Assembly: GCA_933207985.1 (NCBI GenBank)
Contig: OW240916.1
Coordinates: 312,579,498-312,643,497, forward strand
Direction of reading: 5' to 3'
Length of the DNA stretch: 64,000 nt
From: Pelobates cultripes
Taxonomy: Eukaryota; Chordata; Amphibia; Anura; Pelobatidae
Below the pieces are notes generated by a model. It made no database searches. It saw only the letters and a program-made list of their open reading frames with translations, and was not told the origin of the DNA. Below are positions 34,756-43,249 of this stretch, piece after piece; position 1 is the stretch's first letter; the number at the start of each line of letters is the position of its first letter. The translations under genes were made by a program, and so were the position numbers.

Positions 34756-36279
34756 ATGGATCCTTCATCCCCTTCTGCAAGATCAACGAGATCTGCTATA
34801 GGTCATAGGTGAGCAATATTTTTTCTTGGTTTCTTCACGTTACTAAAAAGAGTGCACAGAGGGTACAGTCTTATGACTTCTGTATCTTACAGCCCTCGTG
34901 ACCGGTCCTGTCCCAGATCCCCATCGAGGAGAAGGGAGAAGCCGGCAGCCTGCCCTGGATGTGGAGCAAGGCCTTTGGATAAATGCAGGCTCTGCAGAAA
35001 ATGCTTAAACATGGCCGCAGGAGAATCTGATCGCCAGAGGTCACCACAAGCCTCTACCTCCTCAGCCAAGGATATTGCTTATTGGATTAAGCAGGCAGTG
35101 GTTGAAGGAATTGCTGAATCCCACAAGATTAAGAGATCAAGAGCGGAAAACTTCAGCATGGATTCAGATCAGTCTGACGATGAATACAGACAAACTTCAT
35201 CTTACCTGGATTTGGAGCCAATCTCGTCCAGTGAAGAGGAGTATATGGAACAACCTTGCTCCTTGGACTCCAAAGCTATGGAGCATTTGATTATGGCTGT
35301 TAGAAGAACATTGGATTTGCCGGAAGAAACCAGAGAATGTTCAGCTTCTGACAGACACTTTGGAGATTTACATAAGAAAAGACCTTCCTTTCCAGTCCAC
35401 AGCTCTATTAAAGACCTGATGAGGAACGAGTGGCAAATTCCTAGTAAGAGGATTACTAGTCAGGGTCGGCTTTCGAAGTTATATCCGATTAAAGAGGAGG
35501 ATTCCAGATTGTGGACTACGGTCCCCAAAGTTGATGCTCCTATCATTAAGGTTGCTAAAAGATCCACGCTACCAATTGATAGCAATGCTTCCCTTAAGGA
35601 GCCCATGGATAAAAGGATTGATGCTGATTTATCTAAAGCTTTCATGACAGCGGGTTTAGGTTGCCATCCAGCTGTGTCCATTTCGGCTTTGTCTAGAGCC
35701 ATGCGTTCCTGGTTGCTTGACTTGGAGGATGACATAGATAAAGGGGTCAGTAGACGTCAGATGGCGGAATCCTTAAGGGATATCAAACTCGCCAGTGACT
35801 GGCTTTTGGAATCCTCCACTGACCTCATTAGAATTCTTTCTAAGGTTATGGCACATTCAGTCACCGCTAGAAGGGCGCTTTGGCTGAGATCCTGGGGAGC
35901 AGACCTGTCATCCAAGAATAATTTATGCTCACTTCCCTTTATGGGAGAAGTGCTTTTAGGGAAACCACTGGATGAAGCGATTAAAAAGGCGGCCGAGGTT
36001 AAACAGGTCATGCTGCCACAAGATAGGCGTCCAAAGAGACCTCGTCTGGACCGTAGACCTTTTAGGGATCAAGGCTACTTTAGGGAAAGTAAGACTTACA
36101 GGCCAGGTAGAGAATTCTCAAGGAATTCCAATTGGAAGAGCGGCCTGAATGGGAAATCCTCTAGGGGCAAGACGCAGACCTCTTCCTTTCAACCCCAACA
36201 AGCAATTCTGAAGGTGGTTTACTCCAGGTTCCTCGAGTGGGAGCACGTCTTTCATTCTTTCAGAGGGCCTGGGAAATAA
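34756..36279 (+). CDS. DIRS gag-like protein, probable 84-bp intron
   Basis: The best start is the ATG at 34756 (MDPSSPSARS). It runs into a stop unless the segment 34809-34892 is removed. That segment begins GTGAGC, contains a TACTAAA branch-point-like site, ends TTACAG, and its removal keeps the frame exactly. Unspliced, an ORF from an ATG at 34852 gives 475 residues. A cysteine cluster follows (CPGCGARPLDKCRLCRKC, about residues 34-51 of the 475-aa reading), then acidic and serine-rich stretches, and a basic tail (DRRPKRPRLDRR) suited to nucleic-acid binding. It presumably packages the element RNA, by analogy with other DIRS gag proteins. Its end overlaps the start of pol. Confidence 0.75.
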
Positions 36280-38108
36280 TTCCAGATGCTTGGGTAAGAT
36301 CCATTATCACCGGAGGTTATCATCTGGAATTCGACGAATATCCACCTCCACCAAGGTTTATTCGCACAAGGCTTCCAGCCAACATCCAAAAAAAGAGAGG
36401 TTTTGACTCTTTATGTCAACAATCTTCTTACGGAAGAAGCCATCATACCTGTACCCATAAAAGAAAGATTCCAGGGATATTATTCCCCCCTGTTCTTGGT
36501 CAAGAAGCCAGAGGGAAAATGGAGGCCTATTTTAGATCTCCACCAGCTCAACCTTTATCTGAGAGTCAGAAAATTTCAGATGGAATCCATTCGCTCCATC
36601 ATTCCGGTTGTTCATCACCAAGATTGGATGATATCAGTAGACCTCAGGGATGCATATTTTCATGTCCCTATCACGTTCACCCATCAAAGGTTTCTCAGGT
36701 TTTGTGTCCGGAAGGAACACTTTCAATTTCAGGCCCTTCCTTTTGGTATAAGTACGGCCCCGAGGACCTTCTCGAAGGTTCTGGTCACCATCATTGCTTT
36801 GCTCAGAAAAGAAGGTGTAGCGGTGTTTCACTACCTGGACGACATCCTGGTAGTGGCTCCGGACCTAGCATCAATATTCCAACACAGGCAATTAGTCCTC
36901 GACACTCTATCTCATTTCGGTTGGCTCATCAATTACGAGAAGAGTCACTTGCATCCTTCAAGAGAACTGATATTCCTGGGAGCAAATTTCAATACAGACA
37001 CAGCGATTGTATCCCTCTCACACGACAGAAAGATCAGACTTCGAGATCGGATAAGGGACTTCAGACTAAAGACTTCAGCCTCGGCAAGAGAGTTTATGAG
37101 ACTTCTGGGGACTCTTTCCTCTACGATAGAACTTGTCAGATGGGCTCAGTGGAACCTTCGCCCTCTTCAACAATTTTTCCTAAAAAATTTCAGGACCGAC
37201 TCGAGGGAGTGGGAGACGCTGATTCGCATTCCTTTGATTCTGAAGCAGAAGCTCCTTTGGTGGATGTCGTGGGAAAATCTCTCCAGAGGGTTCCCCTTGC
37301 GGGAAATAGATTGGGTGGTCATTACGACAGATGCCAGTCTGACAGGTTGGGGGGCACATTTAGGCAATCAATTTTTTCAAGCAAATTGGCCTCCAAGAAC
37401 TCAATGCTTGCCTTCCAACATCAGGGAGCTAAGAGCAACCTTTCTGGCGCTTCTTCATTTTCAGCATCTCATCAGGCATTGCTGGGTCAAGTTGAGAGTG
37501 GACAACAAAGCGGCTGCTGCCTACATAAACCATCAAGGCGGAACAAGGAGTGTAGCCCTGATGAGAGAGATAGTTCCCATTATGACCTGGGCTCAGAATC
37601 ATGTGGAAGGCCTGTGTTCCATCTATCTCCCAGGGAAGGAGAATGTAATAGCGGATTTCCTCAGCAGACATCGGATAGAGGCTTCAGAATGGCAACTTTC
37701 CAGGAGGATCTTCGCTCGGTTGGTCCAGAAGTGGGGTCTTCCCCAAGTAGACATCATGGCGACCTTTCGGAATGCGCAGGTTCCATGCTTTGTGTCGAGG
37801 AGATACCATCCAAAGGCGGTTGCTCAGGATGCTCTATCCATCAATTGGGTATTCGATCTGGCTTACTTTTTCCTCCAATTCCCCTCATCCACGCTGTTCT
37901 GAGAAAGATCTCCAAGGAACATTGCAAGGTGATAGCTGTACTTCCATTCTGGCCTCGTCGCCCTTGGTTTCCCCTGTTACAGAGGTTATCAGTGGACCTG
38001 CCTTGGGAACTTCCAGTCTCAGAAGACCTGCTGATTCAGGGTCCAGTGTTTCATCCGGAGCCTCACAAATTCAGGCTCCATGCATGGCTATTGAGAGGAA
38101 GTCTCTAG
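36237..38108 (+). CDS. DIRS pol frame: N-terminal and C-terminal parts, with an alternative frame open between them
   Basis: This frame stays open for 623 codons, but only its ends look like DIRS pol. Residues 1-50 (GARLSFFQRAWEIIPDAWVR, GGYHLEF) are the conserved region before RT. The last ~80 residues (LLFPPIPLIHAVLRKI, LPFWPRRPW, FRLHAWLL) are the post-RNase H, methyltransferase-like tail. The middle is serine/glycine/arginine-rich and is the off-frame shadow of RT-RNase H (36403-37902). Pol is therefore broken by two frame changes: near an A7 run at 36388-36394 and near a T5 run at 37867-37871. The two shifts cancel, consistent with one gained A and one lost T. Sequencing error and programmed frameshifting are the alternatives. 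No initiator ATG is needed if pol is made with gag. Confidence 0.7.
   Translation: MGARLSFFQRAWEIIPDAWVRSIITGGYHLEFDEYPPPPRFIRTRLPANIQKKRGFDSLCQQSSYGRSHHTCTHKRKIPGILFPPVLGQEARGKMEAYFRSPPAQPLSESQKISDGIHSLHHSGCSSPRLDDISRPQGCIFSCPYHVHPSKVSQVLCPEGTLSISGPSFWYKYGPEDLLEGSGHHHCFAQKRRCSGVSLPGRHPGSGSGPSINIPTQAISPRHSISFRLAHQLREESLASFKRTDIPGSKFQYRHSDCIPLTRQKDQTSRSDKGLQTKDFSLGKRVYETSGDSFLYDRTCQMGSVEPSPSSTIFPKKFQDRLEGVGDADSHSFDSEAEAPLVDVVGKSLQRVPLAGNRLGGHYDRCQSDRLGGTFRQSIFSSKLASKNSMLAFQHQGAKSNLSGASSFSASHQALLGQVESGQQSGCCLHKPSRRNKECSPDERDSSHYDLGSESCGRPVFHLSPREGECNSGFPQQTSDRGFRMATFQEDLRSVGPEVGSSPSRHHGDLSECAGSMLCVEEIPSKGGCSGCSIHQLGIRSGLLFPPIPLIHAVLRKISKEHCKVIAVLPFWPRRPWFPLLQRLSVDLPWELPVSEDLLIQGPVFHPEPHKFRLHAWLLRGSL
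36403..37902 (+). CDS. DIRS reverse transcriptase and RNase H
   Basis: Residues about 30-150 are RT: SPLFLVKKPEGKWRPILDL, SVDLRDAYFHVPI (first catalytic aspartate near residue 80), ALPFGISTAPRTFSK, and YLDDILV at 144-150 with the catalytic aspartate pair. RNase H follows: TTDASLTGWGAHL (D310), RELRATFLALLHF (E342), LRVDNKAAAAYINHQGG (D367), NVIADFLSRH (D418), so all four acidic residues are present. Residues 430-480 (WGLPQVDIMATFRN, QDALSINW) begin the C-terminal region shared by DIRS pol proteins. The frame opens at 36298 without an ATG; the listed first codon is TTG. The enzyme copies element RNA into cDNA. Its active sites are intact, but the reading frame is disconnected at both ends. Confidence 0.85.
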   Translation: MTLYVNNLLTEEAIIPVPIKERFQGYYSPLFLVKKPEGKWRPILDLHQLNLYLRVRKFQMESIRSIIPVVHHQDWMISVDLRDAYFHVPITFTHQRFLRFCVRKEHFQFQALPFGISTAPRTFSKVLVTIIALLRKEGVAVFHYLDDILVVAPDLASIFQHRQLVLDTLSHFGWLINYEKSHLHPSRELIFLGANFNTDTAIVSLSHDRKIRLRDRIRDFRLKTSASAREFMRLLGTLSSTIELVRWAQWNLRPLQQFFLKNFRTDSREWETLIRIPLILKQKLLWWMSWENLSRGFPLREIDWVVITTDASLTGWGAHLGNQFFQANWPPRTQCLPSNIRELRATFLALLHFQHLIRHCWVKLRVDNKAAAAYINHQGGTRSVALMREIVPIMTWAQNHVEGLCSIYLPGKENVIADFLSRHRIEASEWQLSRRIFARLVQKWGLPQVDIMATFRNAQVPCFVSRRYHPKAVAQDALSINWVFDLAYFFLQFPSSTLF

Positions 38109-39121
38109 TTGAACATGGCCTTTCGGACCAGGTTATCTCTACCCTGTTACGTTCCAGGAATCCTTCTACTTCTTCTACGTACCATAAGGTATGGGAAACC
38201 TTTGCTCGATGGTGTAATTCCACGGTTCAAGAATTAGGTTCCCCTTCCGTGTCTCAGGTTTTGGGTTTCCTGCAAGCAGGCCTGGAGAGGGGCCTTCAAC
38301 TTAACACGCTTAAAGTGCACTGCTCTGCTCTTTCAGCTCTTTCCGGTGTTCGTTGGGCATTGAATCCTATTGTAATTCGCTTCTTCAAAGCAGTCATTAG
38401 GATCAGACCTCCTATCAAGGTTTTCTCTGCTCCTTGGAATTTGCCTCTGGTTCTGCAGGCCTTGACGGAACATCCCTTCGAACCTATTGATGAGGTCTCT
38501 ATGCAGGTTCTTTCTCTCAAGACCCTGTTGTTACTGGCCTTGGTATCTGCTAGGAGAATGTCAGATATTAGAGCACTGTCGTCTGAAGAACCGTTCACTA
38601 CCTTCTTCGATGATAGAGTTGTGCTACGGCCTAGACCTGAGTTCCTTCCTAAGGTGGTTACATCCTTTCATCTGAATCAAGAGATTGTCCTGCCAGGGTA
38701 TTTTCAGGAGCCATCGTCTCCTGAGGAAGAAAGATGTCATACGCTAGACCTAAGGAGGTGTCTTTCCACATATATTTCACGCTCAGCTGATTGGAGGAAG
38801 TCTACCCAATTGTTTGTGATACCTTGGGGTTCTCGTAAAGGTGAAGCTGCCTCTGTCGCAACCCTTCGTTCTTGGACGGTTCAGGCTATTTGTAAAGCTT
38901 ACAGAGCTAAACAGGTTCCAGTTCCCAAGGACATCAAGGCACATTCCACAAGGTCCATTGCTACTTCTTGGGCTGCAGAGTCAGGAGTTCCTGCAGAGAG
39001 CATCTGTAAAGCTGCCAATTGGTCATCTTTAAAAACCTTTGTACACCACTACAGAGTGGATATCTCATCTCGTTCTGATTCAGAGTTTGGCCTATCGGTC
39101 CTGAACTCTTATAAGCCTTAA
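37772..39121 (+). CDS. DIRS tyrosine recombinase
   Basis: The 449-residue ORF starts at an ATG inside the end of pol and overlaps it by 337 bp in another frame. Residues about 110-230 form the core-binding domain (STSSTYHKVWETFARW...). The catalytic domain carries LLLLALVSARRMSDIRALS (arginine 261/262), KAHSTRSIATSW (H391, R394), NWSS (W417) and HHYRVD (nucleophile Y427), so the R-HxxR-W-Y set is complete. It would join the circular cDNA to the genome. Residues 1-110 are serine-rich and may be only the overlap. No stop or frame break is seen, so it could be functional. Confidence 0.88.
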   Translation: MRRFHALCRGDTIQRRLLRMLYPSIGYSIWLTFSSNSPHPRCSEKDLQGTLQGDSCTSILASSPLVSPVTEVISGPALGTSSLRRPADSGSSVSSGASQIQAPCMAIERKSLVEHGLSDQVISTLLRSRNPSTSSTYHKVWETFARWCNSTVQELGSPSVSQVLGFLQAGLERGLQLNTLKVHCSALSALSGVRWALNPIVIRFFKAVIRIRPPIKVFSAPWNLPLVLQALTEHPFEPIDEVSMQVLSLKTLLLLALVSARRMSDIRALSSEEPFTTFFDDRVVLRPRPEFLPKVVTSFHLNQEIVLPGYFQEPSSPEEERCHTLDLRRCLSTYISRSADWRKSTQLFVIPWGSRKGEAASVATLRSWTVQAICKAYRAKQVPVPKDIKAHSTRSIATSWAAESGVPAESICKAANWSSLKTFVHHYRVDISSRSDSEFGLSVLNSYKP

Positions 39122-39185
39122 GTGGATATTAAACAGTTTTTGTAGCATGACTTACCCTCCCTGAGTGGTTATTGCTTTGGTAATC

Positions 39186-39283
39186 CCATATGTTAAATGC
39201 TGCCATGATTAGCCAGGAATAGAGAAAATTTATTGATACTTACCGTAATTTTCTTTTCCTGGCTATTATTCATGGCAGCATTT
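39186..39283 (+). repeat. DIRS internal complementary region
   Basis: The first part (CCATATGTTAAATGCTGCC... AGCCAGGAA) complements the outer left terminal repeat. The second part (AGAGAAAAT...ACTTACCGTAATTTTCTTTTC...) complements the outermost right end at 39440-39502. Bridging both termini is the hallmark of DIRS elements, where it templates circle closure. Confidence 0.88.
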
Positions 39284-39322
39284 GGTCTCCCACCCTCTCT
39301 TGGTTTATTTGTCTTGTTACTA

Positions 39323-39502
39323 GACTGAGGTGTGGGGGATACTGGGGTACCTAATATACTAGGGAAAGGTAGGCTTAATTGTTTAATTGATTGTGTTTCC
39401 TGTCCTGAGGGTTGGAGGGAGGAGCTAAACCCATATGTTAAATGCTGCCATGAATAATAGCCAGGAAAAGAAAATTACGGTAAGTATCAATACATTTTCT
39501 CT
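39323..39502 (+). repeat. DIRS right inverted terminal repeat with extension
   Basis: 39323-39468 is the inverse complement of the left repeat. An extra ~34 bp (AGAAAATTACGGTAAG... ending TTTCTCT) is absent from the left side but present in inverse in the internal complementary region, as is usual for DIRS elements. Confidence 0.87.
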
Positions 39503-40924
39503 AATATTGCGCCTTAACTTGTCACCATTTTTTCACCAATTTATGTCAATGTTTGTGGTGAGGGGAAAAAAAAGCATTGCATTTTTACATATATGTTGCA
39601 TTTTTTGTTGTATTTCTTAAACTTTAAATATACCATGTAAAAAATAAATAAATAATAATACTCAGTTACATCTTCTGAGTAAAACAATATGCCCAATGTA
39701 TGACCTAGACACTATTTTATGAAGTTACAGTGCTGTAAAAGAGATGCGACAAGTTCAGGTTTTTAAGTGTGAGTTTTCATGGAGGGTTTTGATGCGTCAG
39801 TGTCCCACTTTTGAGCACTTGAGCAGGCTACATATTCCAAATACCCCATAAAGCCATACCATTTCTTAAAGAAGACATCCCAGGGTATTTCAAAAGGCAT
39901 ATTTTGAACCTTAGCGTGGGATCATTTTTCCGCTAGCTTGTACCAAGTATAACGGTAATAAGCGTTTTTTCTGCCTTTTGACTCACAAAATGAGTTTGCA
40001 CAGTATATTTTGCAAATCTTATGACTGTATAATACTTCATATGTTGCTCAGCTATGTCGTCTGAGTACAGCAATATCCCCGTATGTACCTTTGCCAGGTA
40101 CATGTGAATGTTGAAGGGGCACATTTGAGACGCAGCCATTCAGTTTTTTTCTAACTTTTAAGTTTTACGCTATGTCCATATTCCATTTTGGAGTAATTTA
40201 GCTGGTTGGTTATTCAAACTTTTCACAAACACATACTATTTATTAAAGATTACACCCTTGGTTAATTCAAAAGGCATATTTTGAACCATAGCGTGGGATT
40301 GTTTTTTTCTAGTTTGTTTCAGGTGTAGAGGTAATGAGCATATTTTAATGTTTTTTTTTTACTTTTTAACTTTCTAAAACTTGTTTTTAAACTTTTTTAC
40401 CCCTAGCTAGCCTAACACCAAATTCCCCAATTCTCCACTAACTTCCATCCACCCAAGCTAACTAAATGTATAATTTTAAAATATTTAAATTAATTAATAC
40501 AATAAATTTAACCCCTGAGGGTTAAAAAAAATAATTAACCCTCAGGGCTCAAAATAAATAAATCAGATGACAGTAAAATGTAGTCCCTGCCAATTAATCA
40601 CTGTAGTCAGTGATCATTTGGCATGGTTGGGGTTGATTTTATTAAAGCAGGGGAAAGGGAAGGTGGGATTTTACTTTAACTAGTTTTTGGGGTTTTTTTT
40701 TTTACTAGGAGAAGCAAATCATCACTGATCCGTCTCCCTGCACTTCACACTGGACGGGGAAGAGTAGGGAGGCGTATCGTGAGTGCCTGCAGCACATGTG
40801 CTTGCTCTGGCAGCCTGTGGTTGTATGGTTAACTTTAGTACATGACGGAACATTTCCGTCAAGGATCCTTAACGCAAGGACAAGCTTGATGGAAAATTTC
40901 CATCTTTGGTCGGGAAGGGGTTAA

Positions 40925-41420
40925 GACTATGTGCTCTTGTTGTGGTAGTTTTTCTTCTTTTAAATATAGTCTCCTCCTTTACTGTGTTGATTCCCTATAT
41001 ATATTCAAATGTTTCTATCATATCCCCCCTGTCTCGTCTTTCCTCCAAGCTATACATGTTAAGATCCTTTAACCTTTCCTGGTAAGTTTTATCCTGCAAT
41101 CCATGAACCAGTTTAGTAGCCCTTCTCTGAACCCTCTCTAAGGTATCAATATCCTTCTGAAGATACGGTCTCCAGTACTGTGTACAATACTCCAAGTGAG
41201 GTCTCACCAGTGTTCTGTACAATGGCATGAGCACTTCCCTCTTTCTACTGCTAATACCTCTCCCTATACAACCAAGCATTCTGCTAGCATTTCCTGCTGC
41301 TCTATTACATTGTCTGCCTACCTTTAAGTCATCAGAAATAATCACCCCTAAATCCCTTTCCTCAGATGTTGAGATTAGGACTCTTTCAAATATTCTGTAC
41401 TCTGCCCTTGGGATTTTACG
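40925..41420 (-). mobile_element. CR1-like LINE, ORF2 C-terminal part (part 1 of a split copy)
   Basis: The minus strand encodes a LINE ORF2 tail up to the insertion point. The TTAA element then interrupts it, and the coding sequence resumes at 33135 with the family-typical FTERVVDAWNSLP. Together the halves form one antisense, 5'-truncated CR1-like copy. Confidence 0.75.
40995..41345 (-). pseudogene. CR1-like ORF2 fragment
   Basis: 116 codons on the minus strand: ISDDLKVGRQCNRAAGNASR, then LGCIGRGISSRKREVLMPLY, LVRPHLEYCTQYWRPYLQKD, LERVQRRATKLV and LEERRDRGDMIETFEYI. These motifs follow the polymerase domain in many CR1-group LINEs. The catalytic YADD box is missing, so the copy is 5'-truncated. 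Confidence 0.8.
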
Positions 41421-42228
41421 TCCAAGAACTCCAACATATGTTTCACTGCAGCAAACAATTCAGCAATATTTGCTGGATATGAATTGGAAAAAAATCCTAG
41501 GCAAAATTTTGTCAATCTACCTTAACATTTCAGATCTCATGAACTGACTGAGAAGTAATAAGAAAAAAAACAATCTGAGTAAGACGTTTATGCTTTTAGA
41601 GATTTTTTTTTTTTTTTTTTATTCTAAAACGCAAAGTATATGACTAGGGCCCCCTGCTGGCATGAATTTATATCAGAGTCTTTGCAATGAATTCATTTAT
41701 TTATCATTATGTTATTATTCAAGGGGTTTTTTTTTCAGTACTCATCTGTATCCATACCTGCTGTTTCTTCTAGCAGCCTCCTCCTGTGAAAGTGATCAGG
41801 AAGTGAGAAGTGAAAAAGAAAATTGCTTCTCATGACCTACTGAAAAATGCAATTTTAAGTATCTGACAAGGTATGAAAAACTTGCAATCATATTTGTGAA
41901 TGTTACAAAATGCCATTTTATGAAAAAGGCATTTTCTTTTTTAGCACTTGTTCTCTGGGTTTCTTCAAATGTAAATTAAAGTATTAGTTCGTTCTATGCT
42001 TCATTCCACAGAACTACTGATTGAAAAAGATAACTTTCACGTTTCACAACTCCCATTTTTTAAATGTTTATACAAGTGGATACGGTTACAAAAAGATATA
42101 TGTTGCTAAAAAAAATCACAAATACAATACCTTATATATTCAATTGGAGATATTCCTGAATAATAGCATGGTAATACCAGATCAAGTTTTCAAGCCTTGC
42201 ACCTCAAAAGGTCCCTTAACTCAAAATA
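41421..42228. other. Unassigned AT-rich DNA
   Basis: A T-run at about 41600-41620 and no recognisable gene or element end. Confidence 0.35.
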
Positions 42229-43088
42229 CACTACATGGACAAAGGTATTGGGACACACCTCTTAATTATTGAATTCAGGTGTTTCAATCAGATTCATTGC
42301 CACAGGTATATAAAATAAAGCACCAATCCATGCAGTCTGCATTTACAAACATTTGCGGGGAAAAATAGGTCATTCTGAAGAGTTCAGTGAATCCAAGCGA
42401 GGTACTGTGATAGGATGCCACCTTTGCCAAAAGTCAGTTTGTGAAATTTCATCCATGCTAAATATTTCACACTCAACTGTAATTGGTATTGTTGGGAAAG
42501 TGGAAGCATTTATGAACACAAGCCACTACACCACAAAGCGGAAGACCGCGTAAAGTCACAAAGCGGGGTCACCGATTGATAAGGCACATGATGGTGCATA
42601 AAAGTCAACAACGCTCTGCTGACTCCCTAGCTGAAGATTTCCAAACTTCCACTCGCATTAATATCCGCACAAAAACGGTGCAGTCGGTGCATCATGGAAT
42701 GGGTGCATGCAAGCCTCACATCACAAAGTACAATGCCAAGCATCCGCCACTGGATGCTGTAGTAGTGGAAATGTGCTCTGTGGAGTGATGAATCAAGCTT
42801 CTCTGTTGGCAGTTTGATGGGTGAGTTTGGGATGAACTAGAGCAGAAATTGTGAGTCAGGCCTTCTCGTCCAACATCAGTGTCTGACCTCAAAATGCTCT
42901 CCTGGGTAAGTGTGCAAAAAATCCCACAAAAACACTCCGAAATCTTGTGGAAAGGCTTCCCAGAAGAGTGGAAACTGTTAATGTTGCAAAGGGATGGGCA
43001 ACTGCATAATGTCTATGTATTTAGAATGCAATGTCATCCCTGTTGGTGTAATGGTCAGGTGCCCTAATATGTTTGTCCATATAGGGCA
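42229..43088 (+). mobile_element. Tc1-like transposon, decayed full-length copy
   Basis: It begins CACTACATGGACAAAGGTAT and ends TTTGTCCATATAGGGCA, an inverted repeat between TA dinucleotides. The interior keeps HSEEFSESKRGTVIGCHLC and SVCEISSMLNISHSTVIGIV (42380-42520), the N-terminal helix-turn-helix of Tc1 transposases, and later fragments in changing frames. At 860 bp it is shorter than an active element and inactive. Confidence 0.75.
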
Positions 43089-43249
43089 TACATGGACTAG
43101 CCTGGCCAGGATTAATAGCAATTATGCTTTCAGATGGCAGTACTATACATAACTGCAAACATTTTAATACAGTTATCTTTAAATTTATTGCTATTTTAAT
43201 TTTTTAAAGTGTTTTTAAAACTCTTTAGATAACTGTCTGTCCTCCATTT

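Larger units (their letters stand above)
34021..39502 (+). mobile_element. DIRS-type retrotransposon, near complete
   Basis: The order is left inverted terminal repeat, gag, pol (RT, RNase H and C-terminal region), overlapping tyrosine recombinase, internal complementary region, right inverted terminal repeat. This is the DIRS architecture: replication through a circular intermediate and integration by a tyrosine recombinase instead of a DDE integrase, hence no target-site duplication. It sits inside the TTAA element. All ORFs are open over most of their length; the only lesions noticed are two single-base frame breaks in pol. The high integrity suggests a young insertion. Confidence 0.9.
33136..40924. 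mobile_element. TTAA-flanked DNA transposon (piggyBac/Kolobok-like), split by a DIRS element
   Basis: The left border is TTAACCCCTTAAGGACAC and the right border GGTCGGGAAGGGGTTAA, giving TTAA duplications and a CCCCTT terminal repeat. The flanks rejoin into one CR1-like LINE when the element is removed. Excluding the DIRS insert it is about 2.3 kb and codes for nothing recognisable, so it is non-autonomous. Three diverged direct repeats of roughly 350-390 bp make up much of the interior: the CTGAGTA-containing block at 33.79, 39.66 and 40.05 kb, and GGCATATTTTGAACC at 39.89 and 40.27 kb. Confidence 0.7.

Noticed and set aside
43030..43070. tRNA-like GGTGTAATGGTCAGG motif
   Set aside because: It lies at the right end of a Tc1-like remnant and lacks a cloverleaf or B box.
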